Shown here: positions 43,355-55,409 of the stretch, piece after piece
How the letters are laid out: each line of letters starts with the position of its first letter
Position numbering within the stretch: position 1 is the first letter of the stretch
Assembly (NCBI GenBank): GCA_035644475.1
Contig: DASQOL010000030.1
Location: forward strand, 19,086 to 83,085
From: FEN-1219 sp035644475
GTDB taxonomy: Bacteria; Pseudomonadota; Gammaproteobacteria; Steroidobacterales; Rariloculaceae
Length of the DNA stretch: 64,000 bases
Direction: 5' to 3'
Notes under the pieces: model-generated
Databases searched by the model: none
What the model was told of the DNA's origin: nothing
What the model saw: the letters and a program-made list of their open reading frames with translations, nothing else
Position numbers and translations under genes: made by a program

Positions 43355-44518
43355 ATGTCCCCATCTTCTTCTGGGCTGCGCGTTGCGGTGGCGGCGGCCG
43401 AGGCTTCGGGCGATACGCTTGGAGCGGGGCTCATCGAGGCGTTGCGCGAGCGCGAGGCCGGCGCGGAGTTCTACGGCGTGGCGGGGCCGCGGATGATTGC
43501 GGCGGGGTGCGAGCCGTGGAATCGGGTCGAGGAGATCTCCGTGATGGGGTTTGCGGAGGTGCTGCCGCATCTGCCGCGGCTGCTCAAGCTGCGGCGCAAC
43601 CTGATACGGCGGATCGAGGGCAGCGGCGCGAGCGTGTTCGTCGGCATCGACTCGCCGGACTTCAATCTGCCGATGGCGAAGAAGCTGAAACGCGCCGGTA
43701 TCCCAACCGTTCAATACGTGAGCCCCCAGGTTTGGGCGTGGCGGCAGTCGCGCGTGAAGAGTATCCGCGCGTCGGTCGATCTCGTGCTCTGCGTGCTGCC
43801 GTTCGAGACGAAGTTCTACGAGGAGCACGGCGTCCGTGCCAAGTTCATCGGCCACCCACTCGCGGACGCGATCCCACTCGAGGTCGACCGGCGCGCGGCC
43901 CGCGAGGCGCTTGGCGTGCCGTTCGACCGGCCGCTGCTCGCCGTGCTGCCGGGCAGCCGCCGTAGCGAGGTCGGCAGTCTCGCGGCGCCGTTCTTGGGCA
44001 CGGCCGCGTGGCTCGAGCGCGCGCACCCCGGGCTCGAGATCGCGGTCGCGCTCGCGAGCGAGGCCGTGGGCCAGGTGTTTCGCGAGGCCGCGCGCGGCGT
44101 GGCTACCGCCAAGCCGCCGCACCTGATCGTCGGCCGCGCGCGCGAGGTCATGGCCGCGGCCGACGTCGTGCTCACGGCGTCGGGCACGGCGAGCCTCGAG
44201 GCCCTGCTGCTCAAGCGGCCGATGGTCGTCGCCCACCGGATCGAGCCCCTGACCTACTGGATCGTGCGCCGGCTCGGTGTGGCGAAGCTGCCGCATTTCT
44301 CGCTGCCGAATCTGCTCGCGGGCCGCAACGTGGTGCAGGAGTTCGTGCAGGACCAAGTGCGGCCGGAGGTCTTGGGCCCCGCGCTTCTGTCGCTCCTCGA
44401 GACCCAAGAGCTCGGCCGCGGCTGGTATGATGCGTTCGCCACCATCCACCGACAATTGCGCTGCGACGCTAGCAGAACGGCCGCGCGCGAGGTGCTCGAG
44501 CTCGTACGGGGACGCTAG
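43355..44518 (+). CDS. lpxB: Lipid-A-disaccharide synthase
   Basis: Joins UDP-2,3-diacylglucosamine and lipid X into the lipid A disaccharide; GT-B glycosyltransferase (GT19), membrane-associated. 387 residues (E. coli 382). Begins MSPSSSGLRVAVAAAEASGD, then TLGAGLIEALRE, aligning well with the family start. The ATG at 43355 lies inside the right arm of the inverted repeat and has only GAAAAAG as a ribosome site; a GTG at 43319 is in frame but also within the insert. Other blocks: YVSPQVWAWRQSRVKSI, LPFETKFYEEHGV, VLPGSRRSEV and LTASGTASLEALLLKRPMVV. Confidence 0.94.
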   Translation: MSPSSSGLRVAVAAAEASGDTLGAGLIEALREREAGAEFYGVAGPRMIAAGCEPWNRVEEISVMGFAEVLPHLPRLLKLRRNLIRRIEGSGASVFVGIDSPDFNLPMAKKLKRAGIPTVQYVSPQVWAWRQSRVKSIRASVDLVLCVLPFETKFYEEHGVRAKFIGHPLADAIPLEVDRRAAREALGVPFDRPLLAVLPGSRRSEVGSLAAPFLGTAAWLERAHPGLEIAVALASEAVGQVFREAARGVATAKPPHLIVGRAREVMAAADVVLTASGTASLEALLLKRPMVVAHRIEPLTYWIVRRLGVAKLPHFSLPNLLAGRNVVQEFVQDQVRPEVLGPALLSLLETQELGRGWYDAFATIHRQLRCDASRTAAREVLELVRGR

Positions 44519-44521
44519 GAC

Positions 44522-47500
44522 GTGAGCGGTTTCGTGCATTTGCGGGTGCACACCGAGTACTCGCTCGTCGACAGCGTCGTGCGTGTCGACCCGCTGGTCG
44601 AATCGCTCGAGCGGCAGCGCATGGCCGCGTGCGCGATCACCGACCAGGGTAACGTCTCCACCCTCGTCAGATTCCACAAGACTGCCGTGGCGCGCGGCAT
44701 CAAGCCGATCGTCGGCGCCGACGTGTGGGTCGCCGAATCGGCCGACGACCGCGAGCCGTCGCGACTGGGGCTGCTCTGTCAGAACCGCGCGGGGTTCAAG
44801 CGCTTGAGCGCGCTGCTGACGAGGAGCGCCGCGCTCGGCCCGATCCGCGGCCGTCCGGCGATCTTGCGCGACTGGCTCACGGTAGACGCGCTCGAGGGCC
44901 TCATCGGGCTCTCCGGTGCCCAGGCGGGCGAGCTCGGCAAGGCCTTGAGCGGCGGGGGCCGTGACGCGCGGGCGGCCGAGATCTTGGACTACTGGCGCAC
45001 GCTGATGCCGGGCCGCTTCTACGTGGAGCTGCAGCGGCTCGGACGGCCGAACGAGGCGGACTACGTGGCGCGCGCCGTCCACCTCGCCGCGGCGACGGCC
45101 GCCCCGGTCGTCGCCACCAATGACGTCTGTTTCCTGGAACGCGGCGACTTCGAGGCCCACGAGACGCGCGTCTGCATCGGCCAGGGCGTGACGCTCGACG
45201 ACTCCGCGCGGCCGCACGACTACACCGACGAGCAGTACCTGAAGTCGGCCGGTGAGATGGCCGCGCTGTTCGCGGACTTGCCGGAAGCGCTGCGCAACAC
45301 GCTGGAGATCGCGAAGCGCTGCACGCTCGAGGTCGACCTGGGCAAGGTGTTCCTGCCGGACTTCGCGACGCCCGACGGCCAGCCGCCGCGCGCCTACCTC
45401 GAGCAGCGCGCCCAGCAGGGGCTCGACGAGCGCTTGCGGCAGCTTGCGGTGCCCGAGCAGCACGTGCCGCGCTACCGCGACCGGCTCGCGGCCGAGCTCG
45501 GCGTGATCGCGAAGATGGGCTTCGAGGGCTATTTCCTCATCGTCGCCGACTTCATCGCCTGGGCGCGCGAGCACTCGATCCCGGTGGGTCCCGGCCGCGG
45601 CTCGGGCGTCGGCTCGCTCGTGGCCTATGCGCTGCGCATCACCAATCTCGATCCGCTCGCGCACGATCTTTTGTTCGAGCGGTTCTTGAATCCCGAGCGC
45701 GTCTCGCTCCCGGACTTCGACATCGACTTCTGCATCGAGGGCCGCGACCGCGTCATCGACTACGTCGGCCGGCGCTACGGCCGCGAGCGCGTGTCGCAGA
45801 TCGTGACCTACGGCACGATGGCGGCGAAGGCCGTGGTCCGCGACGTCGGCCGCGCGCTCGGGCATCCGTACGGCTACGTCGACCGCATCGCGAAGCTCAT
45901 CCCGTTCGAGATCGGCATCACCCTCGACAAGGCGCTCGCGGACGACGCCGAGCTCCGCGGCATGTACGAGTCCGACGACGAAGTGCGGGGCCTGATCGAC
46001 CTCGCGCGCCGGCTCGAAGGGCTCGCGCGCAACATCGGCACGCACGCGGGCGGCGTCGTGATCGCGCCCGCGGCGCTCACCGAGTTCATGCCGCTCTACG
46101 CGATCGACACCGGGCTCCTCACCCAGCTCGACAAGGACGACCTCGAGGCAATCGGCCTCATCAAGTTCGATTTCTTGGGGTTGAAGACGCTCACGATCAT
46201 CGACAAGGCGGTCGCGGCGATCAACCGTGAGCGCGCGGCGCGCGGCGAAACGCCGATCGACATCGACGCGATTCCGGTCGACGACGCGAAGACCTACGAG
46301 CTGCTCCGGCAATGCAAGACGACCGCCGTGTTCCAGCTCGAGTCGCTCGGCATGCGCGATCTCATCAAGCGCCTGCAGCCCGATCGTTTCGACGACCTCA
46401 CGGCCATCGTCGCGCTATTCCGCCCCGGCCCGATGCAGATGGCCGACGAGTTCATCAACCGCAAGCATCTGCGCGGCGTCGCCACGGACTACCTGCATCC
46501 GCGCCTCGAAGGGATCCTGAAGCCGACCTACGGCGTGATCCTCTACCAAGAGCAAGTGATGCAGATCGCGCAGGTGCTCGCGGGTTACTCGCTCGGCGGC
46601 GCGGACCTGCTGCGGCGCGCGATGGGCAAGAAGAAGCCGGAGGAGATGGCGCTGCAGCGGGCGGTGTTCTCGAAGGGCGCGGTCGAGCGCGGCGTCGAGG
46701 AGGCGCGCGCGAGTCACATCTTCGACCAGATGGAGACGTTCGCCGGCTACGGCTTCAACAAGTCGCACGCGGCCGCTTACGCGCTGATCGCCTATCAGAC
46801 GGCGTGGCTCAAGGCGCACTATCCCGAGGCGTACATGGCGGCCGTGCTCACCGCCGACCTCGACAACACCGATCGGCTCGTGGTGCTCAAGGACGACTGC
46901 AGGCGCTTCGGCATCAGCCTCGAGCCGCCCGACGTCAACACGTCGGTGTTCGCGTTCACCGTCCCCGGGCCGAAGCGCATCAGCTACGGCTTGGGCGCCT
47001 TGAAGGGTGTGGGGCAGATGGCCGTCGACGCGCTCGTCGCGGAGCGCGCGGCACGCGGCCCGTACAAGGACCTGCTCGACCTCTGCCGCCGCGTGGATCT
47101 GCAGAAGATCAACCGGCGCGTGCTCGAGGCGCTCGCGCGTTCGGGGGCGCTCGACGCTCTCGGAGCGAACCGCGCGACGCTGCTCGCGTCGATCCCCGAT
47201 GCCTTGCAGCTCGCGGAGCGGGCGGGGCACGCGGCCGCGGCCGGGCAGGGCGGGCTGTTCGCCACCGACGATGTCGACACCACGATCGAGCTCACGACGC
47301 CGGTGCAGCGCGAGTGGACGAAACGCGAGCGCCTGCAAGGAGAGCTCGACAGCCTCGGGCTGTACCTCACGGGTCACCCGTTCGAGGACTACGCGGGCCA
47401 CTGCGAGAAATTTACGAACAACCCGATCGCCGGCGTTCTCGGGCCGCCGCCGGCCGAAGGTGCGCAGTTCTTCACCCGCCGCGAGGTCAAGCTCGCGGGC

Positions 47501-47986
47501 GTGGTCACCGATATCCGTCGCCGCGGCAGCCGCGTGTTCCTGATGCTCGACGACAACACCGAGCGCATCGAGGTCGCACTGTTCGAGGAGGTGATCGCGC
47601 AGTGCAAGCAGCTCCTGTCGAAGTACGCGATGCTCGTCGTCGAAGGCGCTCTGCGTTACGACGACTTCTCGAACGGCTGGCGCGTCGTCGCCAAGCGCGT
47701 GCGCACCGCAGACTCGATGATCGAGGAGAATGCGCGGCGTGTGACTATCCGTTGGTCGAGCCACACGGCGAACGGCTCGCTCGTCCGCGATCTCCAGCAG
47801 ATCTTGAAGCCGTTTCTGCGCGGCAAGTGCGAGATTTGCCTGCGCTATCGCAACTCGACAGCGGAAGCCGAGCTAACCCTCGGCGACAAGTGGACGGTCT
47901 CGCTCACCCGCGAGCTGCGCGACAAGCTCACCGAGCTCTTGGGCGACGACAGCTACTCGATCCACTACCTGAAGCACCCGCTCTGA
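44522..47986 (+). CDS. dnaE: DNA polymerase III alpha subunit
   Basis: Catalytic subunit of the replicative polymerase. 1154 residues (E. coli 1160). GTG 44522, three nt after lpxB stops. PHP domain from residue 3 (FVHLRVHTEYSLVDS); palm with the catalytic aspartates in SLPDFDIDFCIEGRD and VGPGRGSGVGSLVAYAL; fingers with IGTHAGGVVIAP and LFRPGPMQMADEFI; tandem HhH; OB fold at about 985-1060; C-terminal tau-binding region. The PHP histidines are partly altered (HTEYS), as in E. coli. rnhB, often between lpxB and dnaE, is absent. Confidence 0.97.
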   Translation: MSGFVHLRVHTEYSLVDSVVRVDPLVESLERQRMAACAITDQGNVSTLVRFHKTAVARGIKPIVGADVWVAESADDREPSRLGLLCQNRAGFKRLSALLTRSAALGPIRGRPAILRDWLTVDALEGLIGLSGAQAGELGKALSGGGRDARAAEILDYWRTLMPGRFYVELQRLGRPNEADYVARAVHLAAATAAPVVATNDVCFLERGDFEAHETRVCIGQGVTLDDSARPHDYTDEQYLKSAGEMAALFADLPEALRNTLEIAKRCTLEVDLGKVFLPDFATPDGQPPRAYLEQRAQQGLDERLRQLAVPEQHVPRYRDRLAAELGVIAKMGFEGYFLIVADFIAWAREHSIPVGPGRGSGVGSLVAYALRITNLDPLAHDLLFERFLNPERVSLPDFDIDFCIEGRDRVIDYVGRRYGRERVSQIVTYGTMAAKAVVRDVGRALGHPYGYVDRIAKLIPFEIGITLDKALADDAELRGMYESDDEVRGLIDLARRLEGLARNIGTHAGGVVIAPAALTEFMPLYAIDTGLLTQLDKDDLEAIGLIKFDFLGLKTLTIIDKAVAAINRERAARGETPIDIDAIPVDDAKTYELLRQCKTTAVFQLESLGMRDLIKRLQPDRFDDLTAIVALFRPGPMQMADEFINRKHLRGVATDYLHPRLEGILKPTYGVILYQEQVMQIAQVLAGYSLGGADLLRRAMGKKKPEEMALQRAVFSKGAVERGVEEARASHIFDQMETFAGYGFNKSHAAAYALIAYQTAWLKAHYPEAYMAAVLTADLDNTDRLVVLKDDCRRFGISLEPPDVNTSVFAFTVPGPKRISYGLGALKGVGQMAVDALVAERAARGPYKDLLDLCRRVDLQKINRRVLEALARSGALDALGANRATLLASIPDALQLAERAGHAAAAGQGGLFATDDVDTTIELTTPVQREWTKRERLQGELDSLGLYLTGHPFEDYAGHCEKFTNNPIAGVLGPPPAEGAQFFTRREVKLAGVVTDIRRRGSRVFLMLDDNTERIEVALFEEVIAQCKQLLSKYAMLVVEGALRYDDFSNGWRVVAKRVRTADSMIEENARRVTIRWSSHTANGSLVRDLQQILKPFLRGKCEICLRYRNSTAEAELTLGDKWTVSLTRELRDKLTELLGDDSYSIHYLKHPL

Positions 47987-48047
47987 GGCGATTATGAGCC
48001 GCACATGCTCGCGCTCGAATCGGTCGCGCTTGTCGAAGGGAGCGCCG

Positions 48048-49277
48048 GTGACGGCGGCGTTTGCTCGGCTCGTCATTCTGCTCTGTGCCGCGGCAACGGC
48101 AACGGCCGCCGCGCAATCATCGAGCGTGCCGGATGTGCTCGCGCGCCTGCCGCCCGCGAGCGGCCGCGCGGCGATTCTCGTGGACGGCTCCGCCGCAGCG
48201 GCCGACGCGACGGCCGCGACTTGGGACGGCGCCGTCGCGGTGGCGGAGTGGCTGATCGCTCGATTGCCGGCCGATGCCGAATATCAAGTCATCGTGTTCG
48301 CGGACCAAGCTCGAGCCCTGCAGGCACCGAGCGGCACCTGGTTCGTGCGCGGCAGCGAGGCCGATACCAACGAGGTGTCGCGCGCGTTGCGCGCGAACGT
48401 CCCGCCGGTAGGTCAGCCGAATCTCGCGGCGGCGTTTTCCGCGGCTGCTGCGCTCGTGCCAAAGGTAGAGCGGATCTATTTGGTGGCCGCGGCGGCGCCG
48501 GGCCGCGAGCTGCCGGAAGCGAGGCGGTCCTCGCTGTTCGCGAACGCGATGAAGTCGCTGCCGAAGGCGACGCCGGTCGACACTCTGCTCTTGCCCTCGG
48601 TGAACGGCGACGAAGTGACGCGGTTCTGGTTTGCGTCCCTTCGGACGCGCGGATCCATGCTCGCGCTGCCGACGGACCGGCGCGGGAGAGCGTCGGCCGA
48701 GAGCGGTCCTCGCTTCGAGGCGGCGCATGCCGTCTTCGTCGTCGATACTTCGGGCAGCATGGTTCAGCTCGCCTGGGAGCGTGTGCAGCGGGTCGTTCGC
48801 GAGGTGATCACGCGGTCCGCGAGCCTCGAAGACTTTCTCATCATCAACGACGAAGGACGCGCGCTGGAGGCTGCCCCCACGTGGACCGCAGTGAGTCCCG
48901 CCGCGGTCGAAAAAGTTGCGGGCGCCCTCGCTCGCTGGCAGGCCCATTCGGGCTCGGCCCCGACCGGCGGGATCCTCCGCGCCGTCGAGCTCGCGCGCAG
49001 CGTCGGGCCCACCACCATCTACGTGCTCGGCGACGACCTCGCGGTGTCGGTGCCGAAACCGAGACGGGTGGAGTGGTCCCTCGATCGGAGCCGCGAGGAA
49101 CTGCTGGACGTCCTGAACAGGGACGAGGTCCGCGGCAACATCATCGTAAGCACGATCGCTTTTCCCACGATCTACGAGGCAACTGGAGAGCTCTATACGG
49201 CGGCGGGCTTCGCCGCGCTTCAGTACGAGCTCGCGGTGCGCACCGGAGGGTTCTTCGTCGGTCTGCCTGCGAGATGA
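48048..49277 (+). CDS. Secreted von Willebrand factor A-like protein, unknown function
   Basis: About 409 residues from the GTG at 48048, which has GAAGGGAG at 48035-48042 and opens a signal peptide (FARLVILLCAAATATAAAQ). An ATG at 47994 is in frame but adds a basic non-signal stretch. Residues about 230-400 resemble a vWA domain with an intact MIDAS start, AVFVVDTSGSMVQLAWERV (DxSGS), then PTGGILRAVELAR and TTIYVLGDDLAVS in the usual Thr and Asp positions. The N-terminal half (GRAAILVDGSAAAADA, YQVIVFADQARAL, ERIYLVAAAAPG) looks like a second, degenerate vWA fold. Likely a periplasmic metal-dependent adhesion or assembly factor. It interrupts dnaE-accA. Confidence 0.72.
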   Translation: MTAAFARLVILLCAAATATAAAQSSSVPDVLARLPPASGRAAILVDGSAAAADATAATWDGAVAVAEWLIARLPADAEYQVIVFADQARALQAPSGTWFVRGSEADTNEVSRALRANVPPVGQPNLAAAFSAAAALVPKVERIYLVAAAAPGRELPEARRSSLFANAMKSLPKATPVDTLLLPSVNGDEVTRFWFASLRTRGSMLALPTDRRGRASAESGPRFEAAHAVFVVDTSGSMVQLAWERVQRVVREVITRSASLEDFLIINDEGRALEAAPTWTAVSPAAVEKVAGALARWQAHSGSAPTGGILRAVELARSVGPTTIYVLGDDLAVSVPKPRRVEWSLDRSREELLDVLNRDEVRGNIIVSTIAFPTIYEATGELYTAAGFAALQYELAVRTGGFFVGLPAR

Positions 49278-49402
49278 TGCCCGGCCGGCGATTGCCGGTG
49301 TGCCCGCGATGATCGCCGGGTGAGTTCCGCTATTCCGGTCCCCTTGTCACTCGCGGAGCGTTCCGGGTAAGGTGCCGGGTCAGGTGGGGTCGTCTGGTAT
49401 GT

Positions 49403-50362
49403 ATGGATCTGAAATTCCTGGACTTTGAGCAGCCGATCGCCGAGCTGGAGGCAAGGATCGATGCTCTGAAGTTCGTCGGGGAAGATTCGGAGCTCAACAT
49501 CAGCGAAGAGATCGAGCGCCTCAAGAACAAGAGCGAGTCTCTGACCCGCAGCATCTTCTCTAGCCTCACGGCTTGGCAGATCGCGCAGCTCGCGCGCCAT
49601 CCGCAACGGCCCTACACGCTCGACTACGTCGAGCGCTGCTTCACCGACTTCCAGGAGCTCCACGGCGACCGCATGTACGCCGACGACCATTCGCTGATCG
49701 GCGGCATGGCGCGCCTCGACGACAGGTCCGTCGTGGTCATCGGCCATCAGAAGGGCCGCGACACGAAGGAGCGCGTTTGGCGCAACTACGGTATGGCGCG
49801 GCCCGAGGGGTATCGCAAGGCCTTAAGGCTCATGCGCCTCGCCGAGAAGTTCGAGCTGCCCCTGATCACGCTGATCGATACGCCGGGCGCTTACCCCGGC
49901 ATCGGCGCCGAGGAGCGTGGCCAGAGCGAGGCGATTGCGCGCAATCTGTTCGTGATGTCGTCGCTGCGCGTGCCGATCGTGAGCATCGTGATCGGCGAGG
50001 GCGGCTCGGGCGGCGCGCTCGCGATCGGCGTCGCGGACCGCGTGCTGATGCTCCAATACGGCATCTACTCGGTGATCTCGCCCGAAGGCTGCGCGAGCAT
50101 TCTCTGGAAGAGCGCGGAGAAGGCCGAGCTTGCGGCGGAGGCGATGGGTATTACGGCCGAGCGCCTGCATCGGCTCGGACTCGTCGACGAGGTGATCCCC
50201 GAGCCGCTCGGCGGCGCGCATCGCGATCCTCAGTGGACAGCCGACGCCGTCAAGGGCGCGCTCAAGCGCGCGCTCGGCGACATCGAGTCGCGGCCCGTCG
50301 AGACCCTGCTCTTGCAGCGCCGTCGCCGTCTCGCCGACTATGGGGCGTTCAAAGAGACCTGA
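49403..50362 (+). CDS. accA: Acetyl-CoA carboxylase carboxyltransferase alpha subunit
   Basis: With AccD forms the carboxyltransferase that makes malonyl-CoA for fatty-acid synthesis. 319 residues, identical in length to E. coli. N-terminus MDLKFLDFEQPIAELEARID; crotonase fold with the CoA and carboxybiotin loops PLITLIDTPGAYPGIGAEER and VIGEGGSGGALAIGVADRVL; YGIYSVISPEGCASILWK follows. ATG 49403 is preceded by little Shine-Dalgarno sequence. The last 23 nt overlap tilS. Confidence 0.97.
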   Translation: MDLKFLDFEQPIAELEARIDALKFVGEDSELNISEEIERLKNKSESLTRSIFSSLTAWQIAQLARHPQRPYTLDYVERCFTDFQELHGDRMYADDHSLIGGMARLDDRSVVVIGHQKGRDTKERVWRNYGMARPEGYRKALRLMRLAEKFELPLITLIDTPGAYPGIGAEERGQSEAIARNLFVMSSLRVPIVSIVIGEGGSGGALAIGVADRVLMLQYGIYSVISPEGCASILWKSAEKAELAAEAMGITAERLHRLGLVDEVIPEPLGGAHRDPQWTADAVKGALKRALGDIESRPVETLLLQRRRRLADYGAFKET

Positions 50363-51764
50363 AGGTCGCTCGCCGCGGCCGGCGGAGCGTGCGACGGCTC
50401 GCCGCGACTCGCCCGCGCCGTCGCCGAGCGACCGGTTCCTCGCCGCGTTTCGCGACGCGATCGAGCGATTCGCAACGGCCGGCCAGCTCCCGCGCTGCGT
50501 GGTCGCGTTCAGCGGCGGCCTCGACTCGACCCTGCTGCTTACCGCCCTGACGCGTCTCGGCCTGCGCCCGCCGCCGCGCGCCATGCACGTCGACCACGGT
50601 CTTCATCCGGACTCCGCATCATGGGCTCGGCATTGCGCGGACGTCGCCGGCGCGCTCGGCGTGCAGCTCACGGTCGAGCGCGTGAGCGTCGACGGCGCGA
50701 GCGGCTTCGGACTCGAAGCGGCGGCGCGCGACGTGCGCTATCGCGCGCTGGCCGATTCGCTGGCGCCGGGTGAGGTGCTGCTCACCGCCCATCACGCGGA
50801 CGATCAGCTCGAGACGGTTTTGCTGCGTCTCCTGCGCGGAGCGGGAATCCGCGGCATGCGCGGCATCGGCGAGCTGACGCCGTTCGGCCGTGGGCTCCTC
50901 GCGAGGCCGCTGCTCGCGTTCACCCGCGCCGAGCTGCGCGCGCAAGCGGCGGCCTGGGGTCTCTCCTGGCTCGACGATCCGGCGAACCGGGACCTGCGCC
51001 ACGACCGCAACTTCCTTCGCGCGAGCGTCGTGCCGGAGCTGCTCGCGCGGTGGCCTGCGGCCGCGGCCGCGGCAGTGCGCTTCGCGCAGGCGGCGAGCGA
51101 CGCCGAGGCGATCCTCGAAGCCGTAGCCGCGGAGGACCTCGCGCGCTGCGACGATGCACGGCGCGTGCCGCGCGCCGTGGTTGCGGCGCTGGCCCCGCCG
51201 CGGCAGCGCAACTTGCTGCGCGAGGCGCTGCGCCGCGTCGGGCTGCCGCCGCCGAGCGCGGCGCGGCTCGAGGCGCTCAGGCGCGCGCTGCTCGACGCGG
51301 GACCTCGCTCGCGGCCGTGCGTCCGTTGGCCGGGCGGCGAGGGCCGCGTGTTCCGCGAGCACTTGTATCTCATGGCGCCTTTGCCGCCGGCGTCGCCGCT
51401 AGGCGACCGGGCGCTGCTGCACGACCACACGGTCTGGTCGGGCCCCGAAGGGAATCTCTCGTTCGAGTCGGCAGACGCCGCCGCGGGGTTGCCCGAGTCC
51501 TGGCTCGACGCGGGCCTCACGCTCAAGTTTCGCGTGGGCGGCGAGCGCTTCCACGCGCTCGGGTCTAGGCGCGAGCGGCCGCTCAAGGACTGGCTGCACG
51601 AAGCCGCGATCGTGCCCTGGATGCGCGACCGCGTGCCGTTGCTCTATCGCGGCCCAACCCTGGTCGCGGTCGCGGATCTGTGCGTCGCCGCGGCCGTCGG
51701 CGCGGCCGACGCGCACGAGCCGCGCTGGCGCGTCGCTTGGACCTCGCACGCCGCCGTCCGCTGA
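50340..51764 (+). CDS. tilS: tRNA(Ile)-lysidine synthase
   Basis: Converts C34 of the CAU-anticodon isoleucine tRNA to lysidine with ATP. 474 residues, longer than the 432 of E. coli, partly from an unusual basic N-terminus of about 50 residues if ATG 50340 is right. PP-loop CVVAFSGGLDSTLLLTAL, then MHVDHGLHPDSASWA, LTAHHADDQLETVLLRLLRG and RPLLAFTRAEL. C-terminal TilS domains include KFRVGGERFH and the KDWLHEAAIVPWMRDRVPL-type block. Ends one base before the second inverted-repeat element. Confidence 0.93.
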   Translation: MGRSKRPEGRSPRPAERATARRDSPAPSPSDRFLAAFRDAIERFATAGQLPRCVVAFSGGLDSTLLLTALTRLGLRPPPRAMHVDHGLHPDSASWARHCADVAGALGVQLTVERVSVDGASGFGLEAAARDVRYRALADSLAPGEVLLTAHHADDQLETVLLRLLRGAGIRGMRGIGELTPFGRGLLARPLLAFTRAELRAQAAAWGLSWLDDPANRDLRHDRNFLRASVVPELLARWPAAAAAAVRFAQAASDAEAILEAVAAEDLARCDDARRVPRAVVAALAPPRQRNLLREALRRVGLPPPSAARLEALRRALLDAGPRSRPCVRWPGGEGRVFREHLYLMAPLPPASPLGDRALLHDHTVWSGPEGNLSFESADAAAGLPESWLDAGLTLKFRVGGERFHALGSRRERPLKDWLHEAAIVPWMRDRVPLLYRGPTLVAVADLCVAAAVGAADAHEPRWRVAWTSHAAVR

Positions 51765-51765
51765 G

Positions 51766-51855
51766 CCGAAAAATAGGGACATGTTTGATTTTCGGGGGTG
51801 ACCGTCGAGGTTCCACAGGCGTCGGCCGAAAATCAAACATGTCCCTATTTTTCGG
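51766..51855. repeat. Inverted-repeat element 2 (GGGACATGTT family), 90 bp
   Basis: Perfect 30-bp arms at 51766-51795 and 51826-51855 around a 30-nt loop. Each arm is also a small palindrome (CCGAAAA...TTTTCGG around ACATGT). The element-specific bases after the shared core are TGA. It begins one base after the tilS stop codon and lies about 110 bp before pyrG; it could form a strong RNA hairpin at the end of the tilS message. Confidence 0.9.
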
Positions 51856-51964
51856 CGGGCACTTTTGATACTTTGCAATACCGTCTTCCCCATGTACCAA
51901 GCACAGAGCTTCGAGGGTCAGGTCGCCGCGCGCTGCAGGGCGCGACCTCGGCTCCGGGTTTGAT

Positions 51965-53611
<1,647 letters not shown>

Positions 53612-53678
53612 GGATCAACCGCGGAGCGTGCGTGAGGCCATCCAACAGCAGGCCGCCGCGGGCGGCGCAGGAGTCGCG

Positions 53679-54965
<1,287 letters not shown>

Positions 54966-55024
54966 GTGAGGCTCGCGGGCGCGCCGAGCGAGTCGCCGGC
55001 GGCGCGATCGCCGCAAGGGGAAGA

Positions 55025-55402
55025 ATGCGCTTCCTGATCGTCGTGCTGGTAGGCGTGCTCGCACTGTTGCAGGCGCGGCTGTGGCTCGCCGACGGAGGCT
55101 TGCGCGAAGTCTGGCGGCTCGATGACGAGGTCGCGCGCCGAGTCGAAGACAACGCCCGGCTCGCGGCGCGCAACGCCGCGCTCGAGGGCGAGGTCAAGGA
55201 CTTGAAGCAGGGGCTCGCAGCGGCCGAGGAGCGCGCGCGCACCGAGCTCGGCATGATCAAGGCCGGCGAGACGTTCTACCAGATTGCGCCGGCGGCGCCG
55301 GAGGCCGCGCCGCCGTCGGCCGCGGCTCCCGAGCCCGCGGCCAAGCCCGCCGAGTCGAGGAAGAGACCCGATCCCCCTCCCGACGCCGCGCCTGCGCCCT
55401 GA
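55025..55402 (+). CDS. ftsB: Cell division protein FtsB
   Basis: Single-pass septal protein that joins FtsL and FtsQ in the divisome. 125 residues (E. coli 103). One N-terminal membrane segment (FLIVVLVGVLALLQARLWL), then LADGGLREVWRLDDEV and a coiled coil (NARLAARNAALEGEVKDLK) ending in ERARTELGMIKAGETFYQI, the conserved E-x-A-R-x-x-L-x-M-x-x-x-x-E block. The last about 35 residues are Pro/Ala-rich and extra. Follows eno, the standard neighbour; ispD and ispF, which normally follow ftsB, are not here. Confidence 0.94.
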   Translation: MRFLIVVLVGVLALLQARLWLADGGLREVWRLDDEVARRVEDNARLAARNAALEGEVKDLKQGLAAAEERARTELGMIKAGETFYQIAPAAPEAAPPSAAAPEPAAKPAESRKRPDPPPDAAPAP

Positions 55403-55409
55403 GCGCGCG

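Larger units (their letters stand above)
42905..43361. repeat. Inverted-repeat element 1 (GGGACATGTT family), large form
   Basis: GGGACATGTTACTTTTTCG at 42905-42923 is mirrored perfectly (19/19) by its reverse complement at 43343-43361. Beyond that, GAAAATA-type flanks match imperfectly. The core GGGACATGTT is shared with the elements at 51.8 and 58.3 kb, but the following AC is specific to this one. The right arm contains the likely lpxB start codon at 43355. Confidence 0.85.

Noticed and set aside
43244..46312. 1022-residue open frame antisense to lpxB and dnaE
   Set aside because: Arg/His/Asp-rich composition, no motif, wholly opposite two certain genes; typical shadow frame in high-GC DNA.
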